From Maribacter sp. (lineage in GTDB: Bacteria; Bacteroidota; Bacteroidia; Flavobacteriales; Flavobacteriaceae), in NCBI GenBank assembly GCA_024643345.1, contig JAHENB010000008.1:10949-74948 (forward strand): a stretch of 64,000 bases of DNA, given 5' to 3'. This document shows positions 8,790 to 16,547 of the stretch, piece after piece; within the stretch, counting starts at the first letter, position 1; the number at the start of each line of letters is the position of its first letter. The position numbers and the translations under genes are program-made. The notes beneath the pieces are model-generated. The model worked only from the letters and a program-made list of their open reading frames with translations. It was not told the DNA's origin and ran no database searches.

Positions 8790-9202
8790 CCCTTAAATCT
8801 GTGACTTTTTTCCAAACCAAAATCAAATAAATACCATAATCTTTCATGAAAATAATACAATATCATTTTTGTAAGCACTTCCGCCGCTCCTATTTTTAGT
8901 CCCGTGAACGGGTCGCCCGAAATTATCGAAGCCAAAATAAAAGTGTCCAAACTGCCAATAACCCTCCAACTTAATGTTTTCAGCAAATGTCTTTTTTGGC
9001 TATTGGGCAAATTGATCCTAAACCATAAACGCTCATGGAGGTAGTACAGTACCATTTTGGTTGCCACCTCAGAAACTCCAATTTTTAGACCTACCAATGG
9101 ATCTCCGGAAATGATCCATGATAAGATCATGGTATCCAAGGTTCCGATAAATCTCCAGCTTATCGCTTTGGCAACATGTCGTTTACGGGAACGGTCGGAC
9201 AT
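8786..9202 (-). CDS. Tandem-duplicated DUF2061 membrane protein
   Basis: 138 residues made of two near-copies of the DUF2061 unit: KRHVAKAISWRFIGTLDTMI... and KRHLLKTLSWRVIGSLDTFI..., each followed by SGDPxxGLKIGxxEVxTKMxLYYxHERLW. Each repeat holds two hydrophobic helices, so four membrane segments are expected. Function unknown. The gene overlaps cysC by 4 bp and touches cysQ by 1 bp, so it is co-translated with PAPS genes. This association recurs, as far as I recall, in Bacteroidota and suggests a role in sulfate uptake or PAPS metabolism; that is inference. Confidence 0.88.
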   Translation of the reverse strand: MSDRSRKRHVAKAISWRFIGTLDTMILSWIISGDPLVGLKIGVSEVATKMVLYYLHERLWFRINLPNSQKRHLLKTLSWRVIGSLDTFILASIISGDPFTGLKIGAAEVLTKMILYYFHERLWYLFDFGLEKSHRFKG

Positions 9203-9996
9203 TATTTATGGACTAAGAAATAACTGTTCAATAAATTGTTTTTGTTGTACAACAATTCCTTGTTGGTTTCTTTTGATATTACCGAAAGCCCGACCGCTTT
9301 GCAAATAGCATGTCCTGCCGCCGTGTCCCATTCCATGGTAGGGGCAAACCTCGGATAAATGTCCGCTTTGCCTTCTGCCACCAGACAAAATTTCAAGGAA
9401 CTGCCTTTTGAAACAATATCTATTTCCTTATAATTTGATTTTTGATCTTCTATAAAATTCAAAGTATGGTCATTCATATGTGATCGGCTTCCAACCACCC
9501 TCAGCAGATCTTTATGGTCTTCTGTTGGTGAAATCTTATCATGAACGGCGAAAAAGGACCCGTTTGCAAGATGATCGGAGTCCAGCACCGTTTTGTAGGC
9601 ATTTCCCGATGCGACCTCGGCATAGTAAAGTTCCCGGGTCACCGGGACATAAATTACGCCCATTATGGGAACGCCATGTTCGACCATGGCGATGTTTACT
9701 GTGAATTCTCCATTTCTTTTAATAAATTCCTTGGTCCCGTCCAATGGATCCACGATCCAACAAGTTTTCCACTTCTTGCGTTCCGTAAATTCCAGGTTCC
9801 TGTTTTCCTCACTGATGATGGGGATTTCGGTGGCCTGCAAATAATGATTGATGATAGTGTTCGAAGCGGTGTCCGCTTCCGTTAAAGGGGAGTTGTCTTC
9901 TTTAATATCTATTTCAAAATCTTTCTCATAGATTTTAAGAATTTCCTTTCCGGCCTCAATGGCACTTTTAATACTGATAATCAAATGATCGTGCAC
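9202..9996 (-). CDS. cysQ: 3'(2'),5'-bisphosphate nucleotidase CysQ
   Basis: 264 residues, inositol-monophosphatase superfamily. Hydrolyses PAP, the by-product of PAPS-using sulfotransferases, to AMP, relieving product inhibition. Metal-site motifs: EENRN around 64, DPLDGTKEF (83-91), and WDTAAGHAI near the C-terminus. First gene of the minus-strand sulfate-activation operon. Its place here matters because PAP arises both in assimilation and in sulfation, and no reductase genes are beside it. Confidence 0.93.
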   Translation of the reverse strand: MHDHLIISIKSAIEAGKEILKIYEKDFEIDIKEDNSPLTEADTASNTIINHYLQATEIPIISEENRNLEFTERKKWKTCWIVDPLDGTKEFIKRNGEFTVNIAMVEHGVPIMGVIYVPVTRELYYAEVASGNAYKTVLDSDHLANGSFFAVHDKISPTEDHKDLLRVVGSRSHMNDHTLNFIEDQKSNYKEIDIVSKGSSLKFCLVAEGKADIYPRFAPTMEWDTAAGHAICKAVGLSVISKETNKELLYNKNNLLNSYFLVHK

Positions 9997-10359
9997 AGGG
10001 AACTGATTTAGTAGTTGGATGCTGGATTATTCCTTAATACTCTTGAAAACTAATAAAAACTCTTTAAATAACTGACCAAAACCGATGATTTCTTTTTTTG
10101 ATTGTCTTTCAGCGGAGCCAATTTTGTTCAATTAAAAACCAAAACCAAAACGACAGCTTTAAAATAAATTACGGCGATGCCAAGTGTGGGATCCAAGATC
10201 AGTTTTGCCTCGTAAAATTAATCAACATTTATTTAAGTGATTCTATTCAATGTATCGGCAAAAGTATTAACTTGCTATATGTTAAAAGAACTACCGTTCT
10301 TTTATACCTGTTCTCCCCCCTACCTTAAAAAACAAAACCAACCTTTAAAACGCATTGAC
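9997..10359. promoter_or_regulatory. Divergent control region between PAPS operon and ASST genes
   Basis: 363 bp between the cysQ start and the first arylsulfate sulfotransferase start. It must hold promoters for both directions, but I could not fix a convincing -33/-7 pair. A 76-codon frame at 10098-10328 has no recognisable content and is treated as spurious. The region is A/T rich, with no strong hairpin. Confidence 0.5.
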
Positions 10360-12033
10360 ATGAAAAGCCATGTACTTTTTTCTTTAGCCATTATTTTGTT
10401 CCTATCCGTTGCTTGTAAAAATGATAAGCCCGCACAGCAAGAAGCCGAAACCACCGAAATCAGGCAATGGAAGCCCGAAGATACCCGAGCCATTGCCGGC
10501 AACAGGGCTGAACGGGGCTTGATTTCAAAATCAGGATCGGCAACTCCCGGATACGTTTTATTTTCACCCTATACGGGCACCAAAACATTTTTAATGGATA
10601 AAGACGGTAAGATCGTTCATGAATGGAACGGTGAATTGAGCGCCACGCTCAATGGCTACCTTCTTGAAAACGGGCATTTGATCCGGATGGAACGCGATGT
10701 CGATTTTCCAACTTTTGCCGCAGGTGGCGCTGCGGGCAGGTTAAGGGAATATGATTGGGACGGCAATATGGTTTGGGATTTTGAGTATGCCAATGAAAAG
10801 GAATTGATGCATCATGATCTGGAAGTGCTTCCCAATGGTAACATCCTTGCCATTTCATATGAGTTAAAGACGCCAGAAGAGGCCGCGGCTGCCGGTAAAG
10901 ATCCAAATACAATTGCGAAAGCCGGCATTTGGCCCGATAAGATCATCGAAATTAAACCTACTAAACCGTTTGGTGGGGAAATTGTTTGGGAATGGCATAT
11001 GTGGGATCATTTAATCCAGGATTACGACGATTCAAAACCAAATTTCGGGGTGGTGTCGGAACATCCGGAACGGATTGATGTAAATATTAAAAATGATCTT
11101 GATTTTCCGCCAATGCCACCGGAACAGGTGGAAGGAATGAAAAAAGCAGGTATTTTTACATCAAATTTCACTACCGATAACCTTGCTTCCGATATTACCC
11201 ATGTAAATGCGGTAGCTTATCAACCGGAATTAGATCAAATTTCATTCAGCATTAAACATTTTGGAGAGGTATTCATCATAGACCATAGTACTACAACCGA
11301 AGAAGCCAAAGGGAGTGTTGGTGGCAAATGGGGCCATGGAGGCGATTTGTTGTACCGTTGGGGAAATCCTGCAAATTATGGCAGGGGGTCGGAAGCGGAC
11401 CGAAAGCTTTTTAACCAACATGATCTTAAATGGATCCCCAAAGATTACCCCGGTGGCAATAACTTTATAGTATTCAATAATGACATTGCCGATCCGAATA
11501 ACAAGATGCCATCCCCCCTGGGAGCAATGATGGCTACAAGATCGGCAGATCCTGAAGTTTCCATTGCCGATATTGGCAATTATAGCGCTGTTTTTGAAAT
11601 CGCGCTGCCAATGAAAGAGTACGGTGTCTATGATATTCCAAATGCCGGCACCATAGGGCCCTCCGGCCTAGCTTGGGAATATACCTCACCAGATAAATAC
11701 TCGTTTTATTCCCCTATAATGTCTTGTGCCCAGCGCTTGAAAAATGGTAACACCTTAGTTACACAAGGCATCAATGGTCGCATCTTCGAACTTACTCCCG
11801 AAAAGGAAATCGTTTGGGAATATTGGAATCCCTATAAATTTGATTATAAGTTACCAGATGGTGGTGTTGCACAGCCTGGAGGTGCAATTACCCAATATGG
11901 ATTGTTTCGAGCCTTACAATATGATGCGGATTATTCGGCATTCATAGGTAAAAATTTGAAACCCATTGATCCACAACCGGAGCCATTTATCTTTAAAATG
12001 CCACCTCCGCCCTCACAGGATGGTGCACAATAG
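10360..12033 (+). CDS. Arylsulfate sulfotransferase-like lipoprotein (copy 1)
   Basis: 557 residues, ASST-type beta-propeller. Family members move sulfate from one aryl sulfate to another acceptor without PAPS, in the periplasm. The ATG at 10360 (MKSHVLFSLAIILFLSVAC) gives a lipoprotein signal with Cys19; the track's 598-aa start adds a non-coding-looking leader. HHDLEVLPNGN (151-161), THVNAVAY (H281, N283) and NQHDLKWIP (H354) resemble the histidine and His-x-Asn active-site blocks of E. coli-type ASST. The Arg that follows in that enzyme is not evident (SIKHFGEVF). Another periplasmic beta-propeller role remains possible. The next gene is a paralogue of equal length. Confidence 0.78.
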   Translation: MKSHVLFSLAIILFLSVACKNDKPAQQEAETTEIRQWKPEDTRAIAGNRAERGLISKSGSATPGYVLFSPYTGTKTFLMDKDGKIVHEWNGELSATLNGYLLENGHLIRMERDVDFPTFAAGGAAGRLREYDWDGNMVWDFEYANEKELMHHDLEVLPNGNILAISYELKTPEEAAAAGKDPNTIAKAGIWPDKIIEIKPTKPFGGEIVWEWHMWDHLIQDYDDSKPNFGVVSEHPERIDVNIKNDLDFPPMPPEQVEGMKKAGIFTSNFTTDNLASDITHVNAVAYQPELDQISFSIKHFGEVFIIDHSTTTEEAKGSVGGKWGHGGDLLYRWGNPANYGRGSEADRKLFNQHDLKWIPKDYPGGNNFIVFNNDIADPNNKMPSPLGAMMATRSADPEVSIADIGNYSAVFEIALPMKEYGVYDIPNAGTIGPSGLAWEYTSPDKYSFYSPIMSCAQRLKNGNTLVTQGINGRIFELTPEKEIVWEYWNPYKFDYKLPDGGVAQPGGAITQYGLFRALQYDADYSAFIGKNLKPIDPQPEPFIFKMPPPPSQDGAQ

Positions 12034-12060
12034 AAGGGCCTTGTTTTTAAATGGATTTGT

Positions 12061-12083
12061 TGGGTTACCGTAACGGTAACCCA
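12061..12083. terminator. Perfect 10-bp inverted repeat between the ASST paralogues
   Basis: TGGGTTACCG-TAA-CGGTAACCCA lies 27 bp after the first ASST stop. The 3-nt loop and G/C content suit a hairpin, but no T-run follows (CATATTAAATCG), so it may be a transcript-stabilising stem or an operator for the second gene rather than a classical terminator. Confidence 0.45.
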
Positions 12084-12255
12084 TATTAAATCGTATTGTG
12101 CCAAACAGCAAGAAATTGGAATGCTTTTAATAAAAAAGTCCTGAGGGTAAGCGATATGAAACTTATTTTTAATAAATTCAGCATTGAAAAAATCGAACAA
12201 TTAGACCGATCATCAAAAAAAAGTCTATCCAAACACCTTATTCTGACCAACCAAA

Positions 12256-13929
12256 ATGATAAAAATTAAAAATTTATTTCTTTTAGGGCTGCTCATTGGG
12301 AGCCTCTATTCTTGCAAACAGGAGCCTAAACCCGAACCGGTGGCAGCAGCTACCGAAATCAGGCAATGGAAGCCCGAAGATACGCGAAGTTTGTCGGGCA
12401 TAACCGCCAAAAGGGGCCTTATCCTCAACTCCGAAAAGGGCACTCCAGGGTATGTACTTTATGAGCCTGCCAATGGCACTTACACCTATTTGTTGAACAA
12501 GAACGGTGAGGTAGTGCACGTCTGGAACTCCGATCTTAATTCCATGGATTCCTATCTACTGCCCAATGGGCACTTGATCCGTCTTGAACGTGATGAAAAC
12601 TTTCCCACTTTTGCAGCGGGAGGCCAAGCGGGCCGCATCAAAGAATACGATTGGGATGGAAATGTGGTATGGAACTTCAAATACTATAGTGAGAAAGAAT
12701 TGATCCATCACGATATTGAGATCATGCCAAACGGGAACATCTTGGCGATTTCCTATGAAGCATTGACCCCCGAAGAAGCCATTGCCTTGGGCAAAGACCC
12801 TCAACATATTCCCAAAGCGGGTATTTGGCTAGATAAGATCATAGAGGTCCAACCCACCAAACCCGAAGGGGGAAAGATTGTTTGGGAATGGCACATGAAA
12901 GACCATCTTGTGCAGGATTTTGATGAAACCAAAGCCAACTATGGGGTGGTGGCCGAAAATCCAAGAAAGATAAACATCAATACCCCAAGTGGGGAAGCCG
13001 GGCCGCCCATGACGCAAGAACAGATCGACCATATGAAGCGAACAGGCATGACGACCTCCAATGCCACCGTAGACAACCAGGGATCGGATCTTACCCATAC
13101 CAACGCCATATCTTACAACCCAGACTTAGATCAAATTGTGATCAGCGTGCCCGGATTCAGCGAAATATTCGTGGTGGACCATAGCACCTCCACAGCAGAA
13201 GCCAAGGGCAGTTCGGGAGGCCATGCAAAACTTGGGGGAGATTTGCTTTACCGTTGGGGCCATTCAGTGAATTATGGACGGGGCACCGGAGAAAATCAGA
13301 AACTTTTCGGTCAACATGACGTGAAATGGATACCCAAAGGTTATCCCGGGGAAGGAAATCTGATGGTATTCAATAATGATATCCGCAACCCTGATAATAA
13401 ATTGCCATCAATGTGGGCCGCCCTTGGAAAAGCGGGCTCACCCGAAATGAACGTTGCCATCGGCGATATTGGTAATTATAGTGCCATCTATGAATGGGCC
13501 ATTCCCAAAGATGGTGAGGGCAACTATCCCATCATGGAAGGAGGGGCGTTCGGCCCCGATCAACCCGACTGGTCCTACACGGCTCCGGACAAGTATTCTT
13601 TTTATTCAGCCTTTATTTCCGGGGCACATCGTTTAAAAAATGGCCATACCCTGATCACCTCGGGCATGCAAGGGCGCTTTTTTGAAATAGACCAGAACAA
13701 AGAAGTGGTATGGGAATATTGGAACCCCTATAAATACGATTATAAATTGCCGGATGGATCGGTATCACAGCCCGTGGGGCCATTTGTATACGGAATTTTC
13801 AGAAGTACTTTATATCCGGCCGATTTCGAAGCCTTTAAGGGCAAAACCCTGGCCCCGATATCGCCCCAACCCAAACCCTTTATTTTTAAAATGCCACCAC
13901 CACCTGCAGTACAGGATAGTGTTCAATAA
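12256..13929 (+). CDS. Arylsulfate sulfotransferase-like lipoprotein (copy 2)
   Basis: 557 residues, same length as the preceding gene and clearly its paralogue: both have TEIRQWKPEDTR after the signal, the tail PFIFKMPPPP, and matching propeller blades. Lipobox LIGSLYSC. Putative active-site blocks are HHDIEIMPNGN, THTNAISY and GQHDVKWIPKGY, with GAHRLKNGHTLITSGMQGR near the end. Divergence is spread along the protein, so this is an old duplication. It is 35 bp upstream of a cytosolic PAPS-type sulfotransferase gene, suggesting a functional pair: cytosolic donor synthesis and periplasmic transfer. Confidence 0.78.
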   Translation: MIKIKNLFLLGLLIGSLYSCKQEPKPEPVAAATEIRQWKPEDTRSLSGITAKRGLILNSEKGTPGYVLYEPANGTYTYLLNKNGEVVHVWNSDLNSMDSYLLPNGHLIRLERDENFPTFAAGGQAGRIKEYDWDGNVVWNFKYYSEKELIHHDIEIMPNGNILAISYEALTPEEAIALGKDPQHIPKAGIWLDKIIEVQPTKPEGGKIVWEWHMKDHLVQDFDETKANYGVVAENPRKININTPSGEAGPPMTQEQIDHMKRTGMTTSNATVDNQGSDLTHTNAISYNPDLDQIVISVPGFSEIFVVDHSTSTAEAKGSSGGHAKLGGDLLYRWGHSVNYGRGTGENQKLFGQHDVKWIPKGYPGEGNLMVFNNDIRNPDNKLPSMWAALGKAGSPEMNVAIGDIGNYSAIYEWAIPKDGEGNYPIMEGGAFGPDQPDWSYTAPDKYSFYSAFISGAHRLKNGHTLITSGMQGRFFEIDQNKEVVWEYWNPYKYDYKLPDGSVSQPVGPFVYGIFRSTLYPADFEAFKGKTLAPISPQPKPFIFKMPPPPAVQDSVQ

Positions 13930-13964
13930 AGCAATACAAATAAACCAACTTAAAATCGTTTCAC

Positions 13965-14645
13965 ATGTCTATTAAAATCATTGGTGCAGGATTTCCAAGA
14001 ACCGGTACCACCACCTTAAAAGAATCTTTGGAAACCTTAGGGTACAACCATGTTTACCATATGAAAGAACTTTTGGTAAACCCAGAAAAACTGCATTACT
14101 GGCAAACCTTGTCAGAAACCGGACAAACCGATTGGGAAGCCCTGTATAAGGGTTATGACGCCACGGTCGATTTTCCCGGCTATCCTTGGTATAAGGAACA
14201 TATGGTAAAATATCCCGACGCAAAAGTGATCTTGACCGTGAGGGACTTTGAAGCTTGGTATAAGAGCGTCGATAGCACCGTTTTCAGGGCCGGCCCTCAA
14301 ACCCCTGCCGAAAAAATAAAAATGATGGGCAAGCTGCTGGCCAGTGCCAGGGCGCGAAGGGTAGTCAAATGCATCAAATTCTTTAAAAAGACATTTTTCG
14401 CCAACGAGCTGCAGGGCAAGTTTGAGGATAAGGAATTTGCAAAAAAAATGTGGGAACAGCATATCGCCGATGTGAAAGCCCATGTACCCAAAGACAAATT
14501 ACTGGTCTATGACGTGCGCGACGGTTGGGCGCCCCTTTGCAAGTTTTTGGGAGTAGCGGAACCCGCCGAACCCCTGCCCCATTTGAACAAGAAGGAGAAC
14601 TTTAAGGAAATGCTGCCAAAACTGATGAAAGGAAAAATGGTTTAA
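13965..14645 (+). CDS. PAPS-dependent sulfotransferase (Sulfotransfer_4-like)
   Basis: 226 residues, P-loop sulfotransferase. Transfers the sulfuryl group from PAPS to a hydroxyl or amine, releasing PAP. The 5'-phosphosulfate loop is FPRTGTTTLKESL (residues 10-22), and the 3'-phosphate region is VILTVRDFEAWYKSV with the expected Arg and Ser. No signal peptide, so cytosolic. The acceptor cannot be read from sequence; small phenols, lipids or sugars are all possible in this family. A terminator hairpin follows before the MFS gene. PAP released here would be cleared by CysQ, encoded 4 kb away. Confidence 0.85.
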   Translation: MSIKIIGAGFPRTGTTTLKESLETLGYNHVYHMKELLVNPEKLHYWQTLSETGQTDWEALYKGYDATVDFPGYPWYKEHMVKYPDAKVILTVRDFEAWYKSVDSTVFRAGPQTPAEKIKMMGKLLASARARRVVKCIKFFKKTFFANELQGKFEDKEFAKKMWEQHIADVKAHVPKDKLLVYDVRDGWAPLCKFLGVAEPAEPLPHLNKKENFKEMLPKLMKGKMV

Positions 14646-14676
14646 GTAACCCAATAAAACCTTCTATTAATAATAA

Positions 14677-14710
14677 AATGCCCCCATTGGTCAGCATCGG
14701 TGGGGGCATT
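14677..14710 (+). terminator. Terminator after the sulfotransferase gene
   Basis: AATGCCCCCA ... TGGGGGCATT, a 10-bp perfect stem with a 14-nt loop followed by GATTTT. It sits 31 bp after the sulfotransferase stop and upstream of the preferred MFS start. The track's MFS start at 14678 lies inside the left arm, which argues against that start. Confidence 0.75.
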
Positions 14711-14731
14711 GATTTTAAAAACCAACCTCCT

Positions 14732-15889
14732 ATGAATACCGAAAGCTGGCAAGTAAAAGCGACCTTGTTGTTGGTAAGTAGTCTTACCATTATGTCGATG
14801 ATCACGATCTCGGCCTCCCTTCCCGACATGACCAAAACCTTTTCAGGACTACCCAACGGGCCTGCCCTGGTGAAGCTATCCTTATCTTTTCCCGCACTTT
14901 TTATCGCCATCAGTGCCATGGTGGCCGGTATGGTGATCGATAAATTTGGCCGACTTAAATTGTTGGGGGTCGCATTGATACTCTATGCGGTTGGGGGAAG
15001 TTCGGGGTATTGGCTGAACAATCTCTACCTCATCCTGGCAGGAAGGGCCCTCCTGGGAATTTGTGTCGGTATTACCATGACCATTGTGACCACCCTTGTT
15101 GCGGATTATTATCAGGGAAAATCAAGGCAAAAATTTGCAGGTTTACAAATTGCGGTAATGTCTATTGGGGGTATTATTTTTATTACCCTTGGTGGCTTCT
15201 TGGCCGACATCAATTGGCGGGTACCCTTTTTACTGTATTTTTTTTCCATACTTGTTTTACCGGCAACCTATCTGTATCTAAAGGAACCTAAAGAAAGTGT
15301 CAGCGCCCAACGTAAGGATGCCGTCATAAAATCACCTTCCGTCATTTGGGTGGTGTTCTTTAATATTATGTTGATGTGGGTCATGTTTTTTATTATTCCG
15401 GTGCAAATTCCCTTCTATTTGAAAACCATCGGCGTAGAAAAAAATGCCCTGATTGGAATCGCCATTGCTTCAACAACTTTGTTTTCAGCGATTTCCTCCT
15501 TCTCCTTTTCTAGGATCAAAGATAAGTTCAGCTTTCAGCAGATTTTTGGCATCGGCTATCTTTTGATGGCCCTTGGCTTTGGGAGCATTGCCATTGGCAA
15601 CACCTATGCCATGGTCATGTTAGGGATGCTAATGTCCGGTTTGGGAATGGGGCTCATGATCCCCAATGCCAATGTATGGGTAATGCAATTGGCCCCACCT
15701 GAAATAAGGGGCAAGGAAATTGGCCGTTTGACCACTTTTTGGTTCATGGGGCAGTTTATTTCGCCCATTGTGCTGTTACCATTTTTAGAAACCTTTTCAC
15801 ATTCCCAGCTATTTTATTTGCTGGCCGGTATTTTGATGGTATTAAGTGTTTTATTTTTTGGCACCCATTTCTGGTCATCAAAAAAGTAA
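14732..15889 (+). CDS. Major facilitator superfamily transporter
   Basis: About 385 residues with roughly twelve hydrophobic segments. Typical MFS text: the loop 2-3 motif VIDKFGRLKLLG, the motif-C-like run AGRALLGICVGITMTIVTTL in the N-half, and LGMLMSGLGMGLMIPNANVW in the C-half. Start ATG 14732 (MNTESWQVKATLLLVSSLTI) is chosen because upstream codons fall in a terminator hairpin. Substrate unknown; multidrug or small-acid transport is the default for this subfamily. In context it could move a sulfated or desulfated small molecule across the inner membrane. Confidence 0.85.
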   Translation: MNTESWQVKATLLLVSSLTIMSMITISASLPDMTKTFSGLPNGPALVKLSLSFPALFIAISAMVAGMVIDKFGRLKLLGVALILYAVGGSSGYWLNNLYLILAGRALLGICVGITMTIVTTLVADYYQGKSRQKFAGLQIAVMSIGGIIFITLGGFLADINWRVPFLLYFFSILVLPATYLYLKEPKESVSAQRKDAVIKSPSVIWVVFFNIMLMWVMFFIIPVQIPFYLKTIGVEKNALIGIAIASTTLFSAISSFSFSRIKDKFSFQQIFGIGYLLMALGFGSIAIGNTYAMVMLGMLMSGLGMGLMIPNANVWVMQLAPPEIRGKEIGRLTTFWFMGQFISPIVLLPFLETFSHSQLFYLLAGILMVLSVLFFGTHFWSSKK

Positions 15890-16016
15890 AAAAACCGTTG
15901 GGTCGATCAATATTTTTGACGGTTATGTTGATTAAAGAATGATCGGATTAGTCATGGCTTCGTAGCCTATCGATTGGGGTCATTATTAATGGAATATTGT
16001 TAATTGTGTACATTTT

Positions 16017-16547
16017 ATGGATCAAAGGCGCTTACATACAAGTACATTGGAAGAATTATACGGTCAAATCGAGGCCGATATCATAAGACAAGATGAACAT
16101 TTTAGAATTGTTCGCCTAAAAGACCATCAAAGCAAAACGAGAACCTTGGGTGTGGTAAGTTTCTTTGATGTTGATGATGCTGCACTTAAAATTGCCCATC
16201 CAAAAATACTGGCTGGCGGTATGTTGGGCAAAACACTTTTTGATGCATCGGTCGCGTTCGACAAGCAATTAATTGGATCATTTATGGTTAAATTGCCCCT
16301 TTGGGCCAAAAAAGAATTCAAAACGCAAAATGAATTGAGCTTGGTCATTTATTCCAAAATATTGGTTCAAGACAGTACCTCTTTGACCGATCAATTCCTA
16401 TATGCCGAATTAATCGAAATCATTCCTCCCGATTTAACCGCTAAATTTGCAAATAAAACCCAACCATTGCCTATCATCGGTGACGAGTTACTTCGATTGG
16501 TCGATGCCGTTGATTTAAGCATAATCAACCAAATAAAAAAAACATGA
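16017..16547 (+). CDS. Unknown protein coupled to the FMO gene
   Basis: 176 residues, not recognised. No signal peptide or membrane helix. Predicted mixed alpha/beta with a notable stretch HPKILAGGMLGKTLFDASVAF and a later strand-rich half (ELSLVIYSKILVQ, FLYAELIEIIPPDL). The ATG at 16017 is the only reasonable start. Its stop overlaps the FMO start by 4 bp (ATGA), so the two proteins are probably made together and may act together. A small acid-binding or lyase-like fold is conceivable, but I have no firm match. Confidence 0.7.
   Translation: MDQRRLHTSTLEELYGQIEADIIRQDEHFRIVRLKDHQSKTRTLGVVSFFDVDDAALKIAHPKILAGGMLGKTLFDASVAFDKQLIGSFMVKLPLWAKKEFKTQNELSLVIYSKILVQDSTSLTDQFLYAELIEIIPPDLTAKFANKTQPLPIIGDELLRLVDAVDLSIINQIKKT

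Noticed and set aside
10098-10328. 76-aa ORF in the cysQ-ASST gap
   Set aside because: Low-complexity, Asn/Gln/Ile-rich translation in A/T-rich DNA, no start context and no family.
15890-16016. AACCGT ... ACGGTT hairpin as an MFS terminator
   Set aside because: Only a 6-bp stem with a loop of about 20 nt and no T-run after it; too weak to call.
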